Part shown: in pieces, positions 7,539-15,003 of the stretch
How the letters are laid out: each line of letters begins with the position of its first letter
How positions within the stretch are numbered: position 1 is the first letter of the stretch
Assembly: GCA_964525555.1 (NCBI GenBank)
Contig: CAZGHN010000002.1
Coordinates: 62,001 to 126,000 of the forward strand
Length of the DNA stretch: 64,000 nucleotides
Source of the DNA: JAFGHJ01 sp964525555
Lineage (GTDB): Bacteria; Hydrothermota; UBA3072
Reading direction: 5' to 3'
The notes under the pieces: model-generated
Databases searched by the model: none
What the model was told of the DNA's origin: nothing
What the model saw: the letters and a program-made list of their open reading frames with translations, nothing else
Program-made: the position numbers and the translations under genes

Positions 7539-7932
7539 AATAGTTTATTTTTAGAGATAGTTCGACTTTTGGGGAGCCTCTCTCGTCGAAGGTGAGGTTG
7601 CTTTCAAAGTTATATAGTTGAGCGTCCACGTAGGCGTCTAAAATTCCGAGAGACCAAACCAGAGCCATCCACCATGCGAGTTGTCTTCTTTTGTCAAGAA
7701 GATTCTGTTTTTCTTGTTGAAGACCTGCGTTAATTCCGTTTGGTTCTCGATCTATTTCGAAAAGCCTCAGCTGTGTTTGCGCTCCCTGATAGATGAGGTA
7801 TGATTGAGCGCCGCCTATCAAGATACCCTTAACATATCTTTTTGTGTAAAATTGTCCTCCGCCCGGAATAAGGGTGGTAAGAAGCATTGCTGTTTTTGCT
7901 GATTTTGAAATTAAAAGTAAAACGTATATCAT
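7537..7932 (-). CDS. DUF5683-like small membrane/exported protein
   Basis: Protein of 131 residues, not assigned to a pathway. The N-terminal hydrophobic stretch is followed by TLIPGGGQFYTKRYVKG, the P-G-x-G-Q-x-Y-x-x-x-x-x-x-G pattern of DUF5683 envelope proteins, then GILIGGAQSYLIYQGAQ and a later hydrophobic stretch WWMALVWSLGILDAYVDAQL. It ends in a short beta-rich tail. It is 4 nt after mutS2 and overlaps rsmG by one base (TAATG). A relative with the same PGxG motif is encoded at 18143-18745. Confidence 0.65.
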   Translation of the reverse strand: MIYVLLLISKSAKTAMLLTTLIPGGGQFYTKRYVKGILIGGAQSYLIYQGAQTQLRLFEIDREPNGINAGLQQEKQNLLDKRRQLAWWMALVWSLGILDAYVDAQLYNFESNLTFDERGSPKVELSLKINY

Positions 7933-7936
7933 AATA

Positions 7937-10054
7937 TTATTTTAAAAAAGCTATTGTGACGCCTTCTCCGCCTTCGTAATAAGGTGGAGTCTCAATGTTT
8001 TTGATTCTCGGGTCTTCATTAAGTTTTTTGTGTATCATTTTTCTCAATATCCAACTTCCTTTTCCGTGAAGTATTCTTACTGAATTATAATTCGCGACGA
8101 TTGCTTTGTCAAGAAATTTATCTGTGGTTTCCCATGCCTCTTCTTGTGTCATTCCGCGGACCGAAATTTCTAACGGAACTTCCATATCTACATTGTAGTC
8201 AACACCGGAAATTTCGTGAAGAGGTTTAATGGCTATTTTCTGAGTTTTTTTATTTTTATCCTGAGATAAGCTAAAAGTCTTTTTGTATTTTTTTATAGAT
8301 TCTTTTGAAGCGTTTTTCTCTTTTATCTCCTTGATAGTCTTTTCTATTGTTGCTCGAGCGTCTTTCACAATATTTTCGGCTTCTTCTTTTGCTTCCTCTA
8401 GGATTTTTCTTTTTTCTTCTTTAACATTTTTCATTTTTTTGTCATATTCTTTTTTTAGTTCCGAAAAATCGTTTTTGAGCTTGGTTATTTCTTTTTCTTG
8501 TTCGCGTAATTTTCTGTTTCTTATAGAAAGTTCCTCTATTAGTTTTTCTGCTTCTAAGACTTCGGCGTCGATATATTCTTTTGCGTTTTCTATAATGTTT
8601 CGGGGTAAACCAAACTTTTCTGCTGTTGCTATTGCTCTTGAGCCTCCTGGTATTCCAAGTTGTAGATGGTAAGTTGGTCCGTTTTCGTATTCCATGGAAC
8701 CGTTAATCATTCCTTTTTGTTCTTCAGCATAAAATTTGAGAGGGCTTAAATGAGTTGTTGTAACAACAAGACTACCTCTGTTTTTTAAATCGTTAAGAAG
8801 GGCTATTGCTAAGGCGCCTCCTTCTGCGGGATCCGTATTCCCGCCAAGTTCATCGAGCAGAATAAAAGAGTTTTGGTCTGCATCGCTTAAAATTTCTTTA
8901 AGCCTGACTACGTAGGAAGAAAAAGAAGAAAGGTTTTCTTCGAGCGACTGCTCATCTTCTATAATTCCCGAAATACTTGAAAACGTTCCTATTTCACTTC
9001 CCTCTTTGGCAGGAATAGGTATCCCGGCTAACGACGATAAGACGTTTATTGCCAAGTTCTTAAGGAGTACGGTTTTCCCCCCTGCGTTAGGTCCGCTTAT
9101 AAGGAGGATTCTTTCGTTTTCTCCTATTTCAAGGTCAAGCGGCTCTGTTTTTTTGTCTTCGAATAAAAGTAGTGGATGGTAACATTTTTTTAGTTTCAGG
9201 GTACTATTTTCTGAAAATTCTGGATTAATGCAGTTGTATTCATTTGCGTATCTAGTTCTGGCGTTGAGTGAATCTATCTCTATTAAGAATTCAATGTTTT
9301 TTTTGATAGTAGAGAAGGATTCTCTTGTTTTTTCGGTTAGTTTTTTCAGTATTCTCATTTTTTCACTGTTTATATCTTTTTCGATTTCTGAAATTCTGTT
9401 GTTGAGAGTTACGATTTCGCCTGGTTCGATAAAGGCTGTGTTCTGGGTGCGGGAAAGATCGACTATTATTCCTTCTATTTCATTTTTTCTGTTATATTTG
9501 AAAGGTAGTACCGTTCTGCCTAATCGCGTTGTAATGATTGTGTCCTGTAATAAATGTTCCTTTTCTTTTAAAATGCTTTGAAGCTTTTTCTCTATTTTTT
9601 CTTCAACAGATTGTTTTTCTTTGTGAAGCTTTTTTAAAAGTGGAGTTGAAGTTGGTATTATCTGGCCGTTTTCATCTATATAAGAGGATATTTCTTTACA
9701 GAGGAAAGAAATTGGATCTAGGGAATCGGTCAACTTTTCTAGTACTCTGTTTTCTGTAAAAACGGTTTTGATTTCACTGGTTAACTCCAAAGTTTCTTTA
9801 TAATATAGGAGTTCTTCCCCGGTTAATGTTTTACCTTTTTCAAGCATATTATCTTTTTGTAAAATATGCAGTCCGGGAATAAGATGTATAATTTGTTTTA
9901 TTTCCGATAGCCTTTTGAAAGAGAGCGTTCTTTCTTCCTTTGATGTACTTGAATTTAGGTTAAGTATTGCGAATTTGCCGGGTTCGGATTCGGCATAATC
10001 CGAAATTTTGTTTAAAAGTATATCCAAACCTATCATATTCGATAGGTTTTTCAT
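7937..10054 (-). CDS. mutS2: MutS2 ATPase/endonuclease
   Basis: Protein of 705 residues with the MutS core: Walker A ISGPNAGGKTVLLKN near residue 320, Walker B FILLDELGG, and the signature THLSPLKFYA. The last 80 residues are an Smr nuclease domain (LEISVRGMTQEEAWE, ILHGKGSWILR). Between them lies a long Lys/Glu coiled coil (about 510-610). There is no mismatch-binding domain I, so this is MutS2, which acts on recombination intermediates and, in some bacteria, on collided ribosomes. It overlaps cvpA by 4 nt. At 705 residues it is a little short for the family, mostly in the linker and KOW region. Confidence 0.93.
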   Translation of the reverse strand: MKNLSNMIGLDILLNKISDYAESEPGKFAILNLNSSTSKEERTLSFKRLSEIKQIIHLIPGLHILQKDNMLEKGKTLTGEELLYYKETLELTSEIKTVFTENRVLEKLTDSLDPISFLCKEISSYIDENGQIIPTSTPLLKKLHKEKQSVEEKIEKKLQSILKEKEHLLQDTIITTRLGRTVLPFKYNRKNEIEGIIVDLSRTQNTAFIEPGEIVTLNNRISEIEKDINSEKMRILKKLTEKTRESFSTIKKNIEFLIEIDSLNARTRYANEYNCINPEFSENSTLKLKKCYHPLLLFEDKKTEPLDLEIGENERILLISGPNAGGKTVLLKNLAINVLSSLAGIPIPAKEGSEIGTFSSISGIIEDEQSLEENLSSFSSYVVRLKEILSDADQNSFILLDELGGNTDPAEGGALAIALLNDLKNRGSLVVTTTHLSPLKFYAEEQKGMINGSMEYENGPTYHLQLGIPGGSRAIATAEKFGLPRNIIENAKEYIDAEVLEAEKLIEELSIRNRKLREQEKEITKLKNDFSELKKEYDKKMKNVKEEKRKILEEAKEEAENIVKDARATIEKTIKEIKEKNASKESIKKYKKTFSLSQDKNKKTQKIAIKPLHEISGVDYNVDMEVPLEISVRGMTQEEAWETTDKFLDKAIVANYNSVRILHGKGSWILRKMIHKKLNEDPRIKNIETPPYYEGGEGVTIAFLK

Positions 10055-10581
10055 AATAATTCTACCTGCTTTTCCGTAAACGAATGAAGTTGTTCTTTAT
10101 ATTGTTTGAGGAATGGAGTTTTTTCTTTGTTTTGTGTAAGCTCTTTCATTCTATTTCTTAAAAAATTTTTTAAGGGTGGTCTTGCAATACGGGCTAAATT
10201 GTAAAAGAGGCTTGTGTTAAAATTGCTCTTTGTTGCTTGAAATGGTATGGCGCTTATTATTAGAGAGATAACTATTACAATAATTAAACCTTTTATAGCT
10301 CCTATGGCGGCACCTAGGATTCTATCGATAAAAATCAGAGGGGTTTTATGAATAATTTTTGACAATACGGAAAAGCAAATACTGATTGCGAAGAAATAGA
10401 CAAGGAAGCTTACCACATACTTCATTCCCCCAATATTAAGGTTTAAAGGAAGATACATTGCAAGTATGAAAGAGATTATTAGTCCGCCTATTTCAGAAAT
10501 TTCAATAATAAAACCTTTTATAGTTCCCCAGAGACAAAACCCAAAAATCAGTATAAGAGATATTAAGTCAAACAAATTCAT
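10051..10581 (-). CDS. cvpA: CvpA-family membrane protein
   Basis: Protein of 176 residues with four predicted membrane helices and the CvpA pattern: DLISLILIFGFCLWGTIKGF at the N terminus, then the second half of the domain around DRILGAAIGAIKGLIIV. CvpA proteins are inner-membrane proteins linked to colicin V export and envelope homeostasis. It precedes mutS2 with a 4-nt ATGA overlap, an arrangement seen in many bacteria. No ribosome site is visible before ATG 10581; translation may depend on rpsU upstream, 75 bp away. Confidence 0.85.
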   Translation of the reverse strand: MNLFDLISLILIFGFCLWGTIKGFIIEISEIGGLIISFILAMYLPLNLNIGGMKYVVSFLVYFFAISICFSVLSKIIHKTPLIFIDRILGAAIGAIKGLIIVIVISLIISAIPFQATKSNFNTSLFYNLARIARPPLKNFLRNRMKELTQNKEKTPFLKQYKEQLHSFTEKQVELL

Positions 10582-10656
10582 TTTAATATATTGAAAATGT
10601 TTTTATGAGGATACTAAAATGATTTAACTCAGAAAATAAGAATGAGAATTTTTGCG

Positions 10657-10836
10657 TTAATTTCTCCTTCTTCCTTTACTAAGTTCTTTTCTCTTTCTTT
10701 GTCTTCTTTCGCTAGGTTTTTCGTATCTTTGATGCTTTTTTATTTCGCTCCTTATTTTTTCTTTTTCGCACAGGCGCTTAAATCGTTTGAAAGCTTTTTC
10801 GAAGGATTCCCCCTCTTTTATCGTTACTTGTGGCAA
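10657..10836 (-). CDS. rpsU: 30S ribosomal protein S21
   Basis: A 59-residue basic protein starting MPQVTIKEGESFEKAFKRFK and ending in KGRRRN, which matches S21: the VTIKEGES strand, then an Arg/Lys-rich helix. The start is TTG 10836-10834, eight bases after a strong GGAGGTG; no ATG is available in frame. A clear promoter lies at 10903-10930. It is the first gene of the operon rpsU-cvpA-mutS2-DUF5683-rsmG. S21 sits on the 30S platform near the anti-Shine-Dalgarno region. Confidence 0.93.
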   Translation of the reverse strand: MPQVTIKEGESFEKAFKRFKRLCEKEKIRSEIKKHQRYEKPSERRQRKRKELSKGRRRN

Positions 10837-10902
10837 AAAAATACCACCTCCTTTAAAAGTTTTATCTTTCTCCTTTTTTTAAATTAACTACTTATTAAGG
10901 AA

Positions 10903-10930
10903 ATTATAATGAAAAATACGTATAAGTCAA
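10903..10930 (-). promoter_or_regulatory. Promoter of rpsU operon
   Basis: Minus-strand TTGACT (10930-10925), 16-bp spacer, TATAAT (10908-10903). The leader of roughly 60 nt contains an extra GGAG before the GGAGGTG that serves rpsU. Confidence 0.7.
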
Positions 10931-11045
10931 GCCCTTTGGAAGAAGCTGCAATTGTAAGTTAGGTTGTCTTTTATTCTTTTTTATTTTCTTTTATTAAACA
11001 AACTCCCTGTTCCGTTTTGAAAAGATAAAAATCACATTAATGCAC

Positions 11046-11074
11046 TTGACTTATTATAGAGAAAACATTATAAT
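11046..11074 (+). promoter_or_regulatory. Promoter of the ArsR-radical SAM operon
   Basis: TTGACT (11046-11051), exact 17-bp spacer, TATAAT (11069-11074). The inverted repeat at 11084-11109 starts at the expected transcription start, so a bound regulator would block initiation or promoter escape. Confidence 0.8.
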
Positions 11075-11083
11075 AATAATCCT

Positions 11084-11109
11084 AACATATAGATAGCCAT
11101 CTATATGTT
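11084..11109. promoter_or_regulatory. Probable operator, inverted repeat at +1
   Basis: Perfect inverted repeat with 11-bp arms AACATATAGAT / ATCTATATGTT separated by AGCC. The arm length and AT-rich make-up fit an ArsR-family dimer site. It overlaps the start of transcription of the gene encoding such a regulator, so autorepression is likely. Confidence 0.75.
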
Positions 11110-11138
11110 TGTGATAGATTTTGTCTAAAGGAGGGCAA

Positions 11139-11402
11139 ATGGAAACAGTTGAAATTTTATGTTTGCTGGCTGACGAAACAAGGCTGCGAATTTTGAAGCT
11201 TCTTAAAAGGGGAGAGAAAAATGTTTCGAAAATTGTCGAATCGCTAAAGCTTTCCCAACCCACTGTGTCCCACCATCTCAAGAAGCTTGAAGGGGCGGGA
11301 TTGGTTCTGAAAAGACAATATAAGAGATGGGTTTTTTACGAGGTTAACAAGAGTTCGTTAAAGAATTTTATTAAAAGCTTTGGAGTAGAGTTAGACCTAT
11401 AA
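11139..11402 (+). CDS. ArsR-family transcriptional regulator
   Basis: An 87-residue winged-helix protein: METVEILCLLADETRLRILKLL, then the recognition helix LSQPTVSHHLKKLEGAGLV and wing KRQYKRWVFYEV. ATG 11139 follows AAAGGAGGG. The metal-sensing ELCVCDL motif of ArsR/SmtB is absent; only one Cys is present, so the signal is not an obvious metal. It is first in an operon with the radical SAM gene (33 bp downstream) and apgM, and the palindrome over the transcription start suggests it represses its own operon. Confidence 0.88.
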   Translation: METVEILCLLADETRLRILKLLKRGEKNVSKIVESLKLSQPTVSHHLKKLEGAGLVLKRQYKRWVFYEVNKSSLKNFIKSFGVELDL

Positions 11403-11435
11403 GTTCAATTATTAATTTTTTACAGGGAGGTAAAT

Positions 11436-12869
11436 ATGAATTTTGTAAAAAGGGCAGGCTTTAAGGCAATTTCTTCTTCGGCTAATTTTGCCATGAATAA
11501 AGAATTTCTAAGGCGGTGGTTAATTCACAGGATGGAAAACCGTATATACACAGATTGGATACAGGAAAATATGAATAACCGGCCTTTGAAGGTTCAGGAA
11601 GACAAGTATTATATGGCAAGATCGATTTTTAGGAGTATAGAGAGAATTATAGAGAAAGGCGGATTGTCTCAGGAATCGATAGACGGTCTTATTCGCGTTT
11701 TTCTTGGAAACGTTTTTTTTGGTGGACTTTGCAAAAGGCTTGAGTATCATGAACGATATTCCGAGCACCCACCTCTATTTATGACTGTAAGTCCGACGAA
11801 AAGATGCAACTTGCATTGTAAAGGTTGTTATGCGGACTCCGGAGTTGAATTTAGGGAGACTTTAGGCTGGAGTGTGTTTGCTAAAGCTCTTGAACAGGCT
11901 AGAGATTTCTGGGGAATGAGATTTTTTGTTATTTCGGGTGGAGAGCCCCTACTTTATAAGGACGAAGGGAAGTCGATTCTTGACATTTATGAGAAGTATT
12001 CCGATTCGTATTTTCTTATGTATACGAACGGTACTTTGATTACAGAGAAAGTTGCTAAGCGTATGGCAGAATTGGGTAACGTTACTCCCGCTATATCCGT
12101 TGAGGGCTTAAAAAAGGAAACCGATGAAAGAAGAGGGGAGGGGGTCTTTGAAAAAATATTAAAAGCAATGAATAATTTAAAGGAAGCAGGAGTCCCTTTT
12201 GGTTTGTCTGTTACAGCTACCAGGCATAACATTGAAGTGATTACCTCTGATTCGTTCAGGGATTTCTTTTTTGATGAAATGGGAGCTATGTATGCATGGA
12301 TTTTTCAATATATGCCTATAGGACGTAAATTTACACTTGATTTAATGCCGACTCCGCAACAGAGAGCAGGATTGTATGAGTGGGAATGGAATCTTATGAG
12401 AAAAAAGGATATTTTTGTCGCCGATTTCTGGAGTACGGCTACGGCGTCAGACGGGTGTATTGCAGGTGCCAGACCCGGAGGTTATTTCTATATTAATTGG
12501 GACGGGAACGTTATGCCGTGTGTGTTTGTTCCTTATTCGGTCGATAATGTATATAAGGCATTTAAAGAAGGCCGGAGCCTGAATGATATAATTCATTCGG
12601 GCTATTTTAAAGATATCAGGAATTGGCAGAATGATTACGGATACAATAAACCGCCGCACGAACACAAGAATTGGATAATGCCCTGTTTTATAAGAGATCA
12701 CCATGGGAGATTTCTTGAGGTTGCAAGGAAGCATAATGTCAAACCGGCGGATGAAGACGCTGCGGTTGCCTTAAACGATGAAGAATATAATATGGGGCTA
12801 ATAAAATATGATAAAGAAATGCAAGAACTGACTGACCCTGTTTGGAAAGAACAATACATTGATTCTTAA
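11436..12869 (+). CDS. Radical SAM protein with C-terminal SPASM-like Cys region
   Basis: Protein of 477 residues. After a helical N domain of about 110 residues comes the cluster motif TKRCNLHCKGCYA (Cys 124, 128, 131) and SGGEPLLY. The C-terminal third has spaced cysteines (DGC, MPCVFVPY, IMPCFIRDH) in a setting (INWDGNVMPC) like the SPASM auxiliary-cluster domain of peptide- and protein-modifying enzymes. I cannot name the substrate; no small precursor peptide gene is visible nearby. A GGGAGG site precedes ATG 11436. Position between an ArsR regulator and apgM suggests regulated expression of one transcript. Confidence 0.82.
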   Translation: MNFVKRAGFKAISSSANFAMNKEFLRRWLIHRMENRIYTDWIQENMNNRPLKVQEDKYYMARSIFRSIERIIEKGGLSQESIDGLIRVFLGNVFFGGLCKRLEYHERYSEHPPLFMTVSPTKRCNLHCKGCYADSGVEFRETLGWSVFAKALEQARDFWGMRFFVISGGEPLLYKDEGKSILDIYEKYSDSYFLMYTNGTLITEKVAKRMAELGNVTPAISVEGLKKETDERRGEGVFEKILKAMNNLKEAGVPFGLSVTATRHNIEVITSDSFRDFFFDEMGAMYAWIFQYMPIGRKFTLDLMPTPQQRAGLYEWEWNLMRKKDIFVADFWSTATASDGCIAGARPGGYFYINWDGNVMPCVFVPYSVDNVYKAFKEGRSLNDIIHSGYFKDIRNWQNDYGYNKPPHEHKNWIMPCFIRDHHGRFLEVARKHNVKPADEDAAVALNDEEYNMGLIKYDKEMQELTDPVWKEQYIDS

Positions 12870-12899
12870 ATAAGGAAAACTTTTAATTTGGGAGGGTTA

Positions 12900-14114
12900 A
12901 TGCACGATACGATTTCGATTCTTAAAGGACTTGCAAAAGGAAACGGTACAAAAATCGTTTTACTGGTTATGGATGGACTGGGAGGATTGCCTTATAAAGG
13001 AAAAACCGCGCTTGAGACTGCCCATACAAAAAACTTAGACGAGCTTGCGTCGAAAAACGAGTGCGGGCTGCTTGATCCTGTTTTTCCGGGAATAACTCCC
13101 GGAAGCGGACCTGCGCATCTTGCCCTTTTCGGCTATGATCCTGTAAAATATAAAATCGGAAGAGGGATTCTTGAGGCTTTGGGTGTTGGGGTGGAAGTAG
13201 GAAAAGGAGACCTGACAGCAAGAGGGAATTTTTGTATAGTTGAAAAGGGTGTTGTAAAAGACAGGCGAGCTGGAAGGATAGATACCGAATTAAATAAAAG
13301 AATAATTAAGCATTTAAATAAAGAAATTTTGGAAATAGAAGGGACGAAAGTCTCCTTTACAAGCGGAAAAGAACATCGTTTTGTGGTTAGATTAAGGGGA
13401 AGCGACCTTTGTGGGGATGTTACCGATACTGATCCACAAAAAGTAGGAGAAAAAATCCTTAAGTCGGAAGCGACTTCCGATTCGAAATCTGCAAGAAAAA
13501 CCGCAGATATTATAAATAAACTTACAGCGGAAATACAAAAAGCCCTTGAGGATATCGACGAGAAACCGAACGCAGCGGTTCTTAGAGGTATTTCAGGCCA
13601 TCCGGATTTACCGCACTTTCAGGACATTTATAAGCTTAAAGCCAAATCAATTGCCGATTATCCAATGTATAGAGGGCTAACGCAGCTAATAGGAATGGAT
13701 GTTGATAGAACTCCTAGCTCTGTTGAAGAGGAATTTTCGGTATTTAAAAAATCTTACAGAAACTATGATTATTTTTATATTCATATTAAAAAAGTAGATT
13801 CTTACGGAGAAGATGGGAATTTTGATGAGAAGGTCAAAAGAATCGAGGAAACAGATGGCTACATCCCTGAAATCATGAATTTGTCTCCGGATGTTCTGGC
13901 TGTAACCGGAGACCATTCTACACCCGCAACATATAAATCACATTCATGGCATCCAGTTCCACTTTTGCTCGTTTCCAGATGGACGCGAATAAGCGGAGTT
14001 GCCGGATTTGGTGAAAACGAGTGCGCAAAAGGGAATTTGGGTCGTATCCCTTCTCTTTATCTGACTTCACTTCTTCTTGCTCATGCGGAAAGGCTGGATA
14101 AATTCGGCGCATAG
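12900..14114 (+). CDS. apgM: 2,3-bisphosphoglycerate-independent phosphoglycerate mutase, archaeal type
   Basis: Protein of 404 residues of the alkaline phosphatase superfamily. VLLVMDGLGGLP at the N terminus gives the first metal-binding Asp, GITPGSGPAHLALFGYDP carries the Ser nucleophile region, and VTGDHSTPATYKSHSWHPVP supplies late Asp/His ligands. It interconverts 3- and 2-phosphoglycerate in glycolysis. Start ATG 12900 is preferred over the TTG at 12888, which would lie upstream of or within the GGGAGGG ribosome site. ApgM is typical of archaea and several deep bacterial lineages, instead of GpmI. Confidence 0.92.
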   Translation: MHDTISILKGLAKGNGTKIVLLVMDGLGGLPYKGKTALETAHTKNLDELASKNECGLLDPVFPGITPGSGPAHLALFGYDPVKYKIGRGILEALGVGVEVGKGDLTARGNFCIVEKGVVKDRRAGRIDTELNKRIIKHLNKEILEIEGTKVSFTSGKEHRFVVRLRGSDLCGDVTDTDPQKVGEKILKSEATSDSKSARKTADIINKLTAEIQKALEDIDEKPNAAVLRGISGHPDLPHFQDIYKLKAKSIADYPMYRGLTQLIGMDVDRTPSSVEEEFSVFKKSYRNYDYFYIHIKKVDSYGEDGNFDEKVKRIEETDGYIPEIMNLSPDVLAVTGDHSTPATYKSHSWHPVPLLLVSRWTRISGVAGFGENECAKGNLGRIPSLYLTSLLLAHAERLDKFGA

Positions 14115-14354
14115 GAAAACACAAATAGAAAAGGACTTCATATTTTTCCTTTGTAACATAATAGTAAGAACGAAATAAAAACTTTGTGATCTTTGTTACT
14201 TTGTGGTTATTTAACGTTTAGGGGTCAAGGGTTCTAGGATTCAAGTAAAAAAACAACGAAAAACTTGGTGTCTTTGTGGCAGAACAAGGGAACAAATGAG
14301 TCTTCGTATTAGTCTTGACAGTAAAAAGGTTTATAGTATATTTTAACTTATATT
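14115..14354. repeat. Spacer with dispersed CTTTGTG-type repeats
   Basis: Copies of the family are at 14181-14208 (ACTTTGTGATCTTTG..ACTTTGTGG) and 14261-14280 (AAACTTGGTGTCTTTGTGGC). Between them, 14221-14245 reads GGGGTCAAGGGTTCTAGGATTC, resembling the GGGATTTAGGATTTAG string at 23508-23536. The tRNA promoter follows at 14315. Confidence 0.6.
14315..14342 (+). promoter_or_regulatory. Promoter of the tRNA-Arg-tadA-tRNA-Ser unit
   Basis: TTGACA (14315-14320), 16-bp spacer, TATATT (14337-14342). The transcript would start about 5 nt before the mature 5' end of tRNA-Arg. Confidence 0.7.
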
Positions 14355-14428
14355 ACGCCTGTAGCTTAACTGGATAGAGCAGCGGACTACGGATCCGCAG
14401 GTTGGAGGTTCGAATCCTCTCAGGCGTA
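14355..14428 (+). tRNA. tRNA-Arg(ACG)
   Basis: All arms fold: acceptor ACGCCTG / CAGGCGT with discriminator A, D stem GCTT/GAGC, anticodon stem GCGGA/TCCGC with loop CTACGGA, T loop TTCGAAT. The anticodon ACG is at 14389-14391; A34 must be deaminated to inosine by TadA to read CGU, CGC and CGA. CCA is not encoded. tadA begins 18 nt after the tRNA. Confidence 0.96.
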
Positions 14429-14446
14429 TTTATTGCCGAAAAATTT

Positions 14447-14905
14447 ATGCAGAAAAACGAAGATGTAAAATGGATGCGGGAAGCTCTGAGAGAAGCAGAA
14501 GAATCTTTTGTCAATCATGAGGTTCCCGTTGGTGCAGTTGTGGTTAAAGATGGGCTTGTGATGGGGCGAGGGTATAATAGAAAAGAATCCTTAAAAGACC
14601 CAACCGCTCATGCAGAGATTATAGCAATTACAGCAGCGGCTAATTCTGTAGGCGATTGGAGATTAGATGGAAGTATTCTTTATTCTACCCTTGAGCCCTG
14701 TCTTATGTGTGCCGGGGCAATAATTCAAGCAAGAATAAGCAGGGTTGTGTATGGTGCAAAGGATGAAAAGTTTGGAGTTTTTGGTTCTGTGATTGATATT
14801 AGAAATAAAAAATGGAACTGGAAGTTTGAAGTCGTCTCCGGAGTTTTAAATAAGGAATCTGTATCTTTGCTGCAGGAATTTTTTAAAGAGAGGAGGGATG
14901 GCTGA
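14447..14905 (+). CDS. tadA: tRNA-specific adenosine deaminase
   Basis: Protein of 152 residues converting A34 to inosine in tRNA-Arg(ACG). Zinc and catalytic residues are visible: His55-Ala-Glu57 in TAHAEI, and Pro84-Cys85-x-x-Cys88 in EPCLMCAGA. MREALREAEES and NHEVPVGAVVV match the family. ATG 14447 is used; an ATG at 14402 would lie inside the tRNA. No Shine-Dalgarno site precedes it: tRNA processing would leave an 18-nt leader (TTTATTGCCGAAAAATTT). The last 14 nt, including the TGA, are also the 5' end of tRNA-Ser, so release of that tRNA removes the stop codon from the message. Confidence 0.94.
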   Translation: MQKNEDVKWMREALREAEESFVNHEVPVGAVVVKDGLVMGRGYNRKESLKDPTAHAEIIAITAAANSVGDWRLDGSILYSTLEPCLMCAGAIIQARISRVVYGAKDEKFGVFGSVIDIRNKKWNWKFEVVSGVLNKESVSLLQEFFKERRDG

Positions 14906-14978
14906 GTGGTTGAAAGCGCACGATTCGAAATCGTGTTTCCGCGAGAGCGGAACGGGGGTTCAAATCCCTCTCCCTCCG
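14892..14978 (+). tRNA. tRNA-Ser(CGA)
   Basis: Class II tRNA: acceptor GGAGGGA / TCCCTCC with discriminator G, anticodon stem CACGA/TCGTG with loop TTCGAAA (anticodon CGA 14926-14928), long variable arm TTCCGC-GAGA-GCGGAA, T loop TTCAAAT. It reads UCG. The 5' end overlaps the tadA coding end by 14 bp. CCA is not encoded. Confidence 0.95.
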
Positions 14979-15003
14979 CGGTAGATAATTATAAGGAGAA
15001 AAT

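Larger units (their letters stand above)
10837..11138. other. Divergent spacer rpsU / arsR-type regulator
   Basis: About 300 bp with the rpsU leader and promoter on the left and the regulator promoter plus operator on the right. Bases 10960-11040 between them are T-rich and show no gene or repeat I can name. Confidence 0.5.

Noticed and set aside
10642..10887. Plus-strand frame of 81 codons
   Set aside because: It is the shadow of rpsU, whose minus-strand translation is a clear S21.
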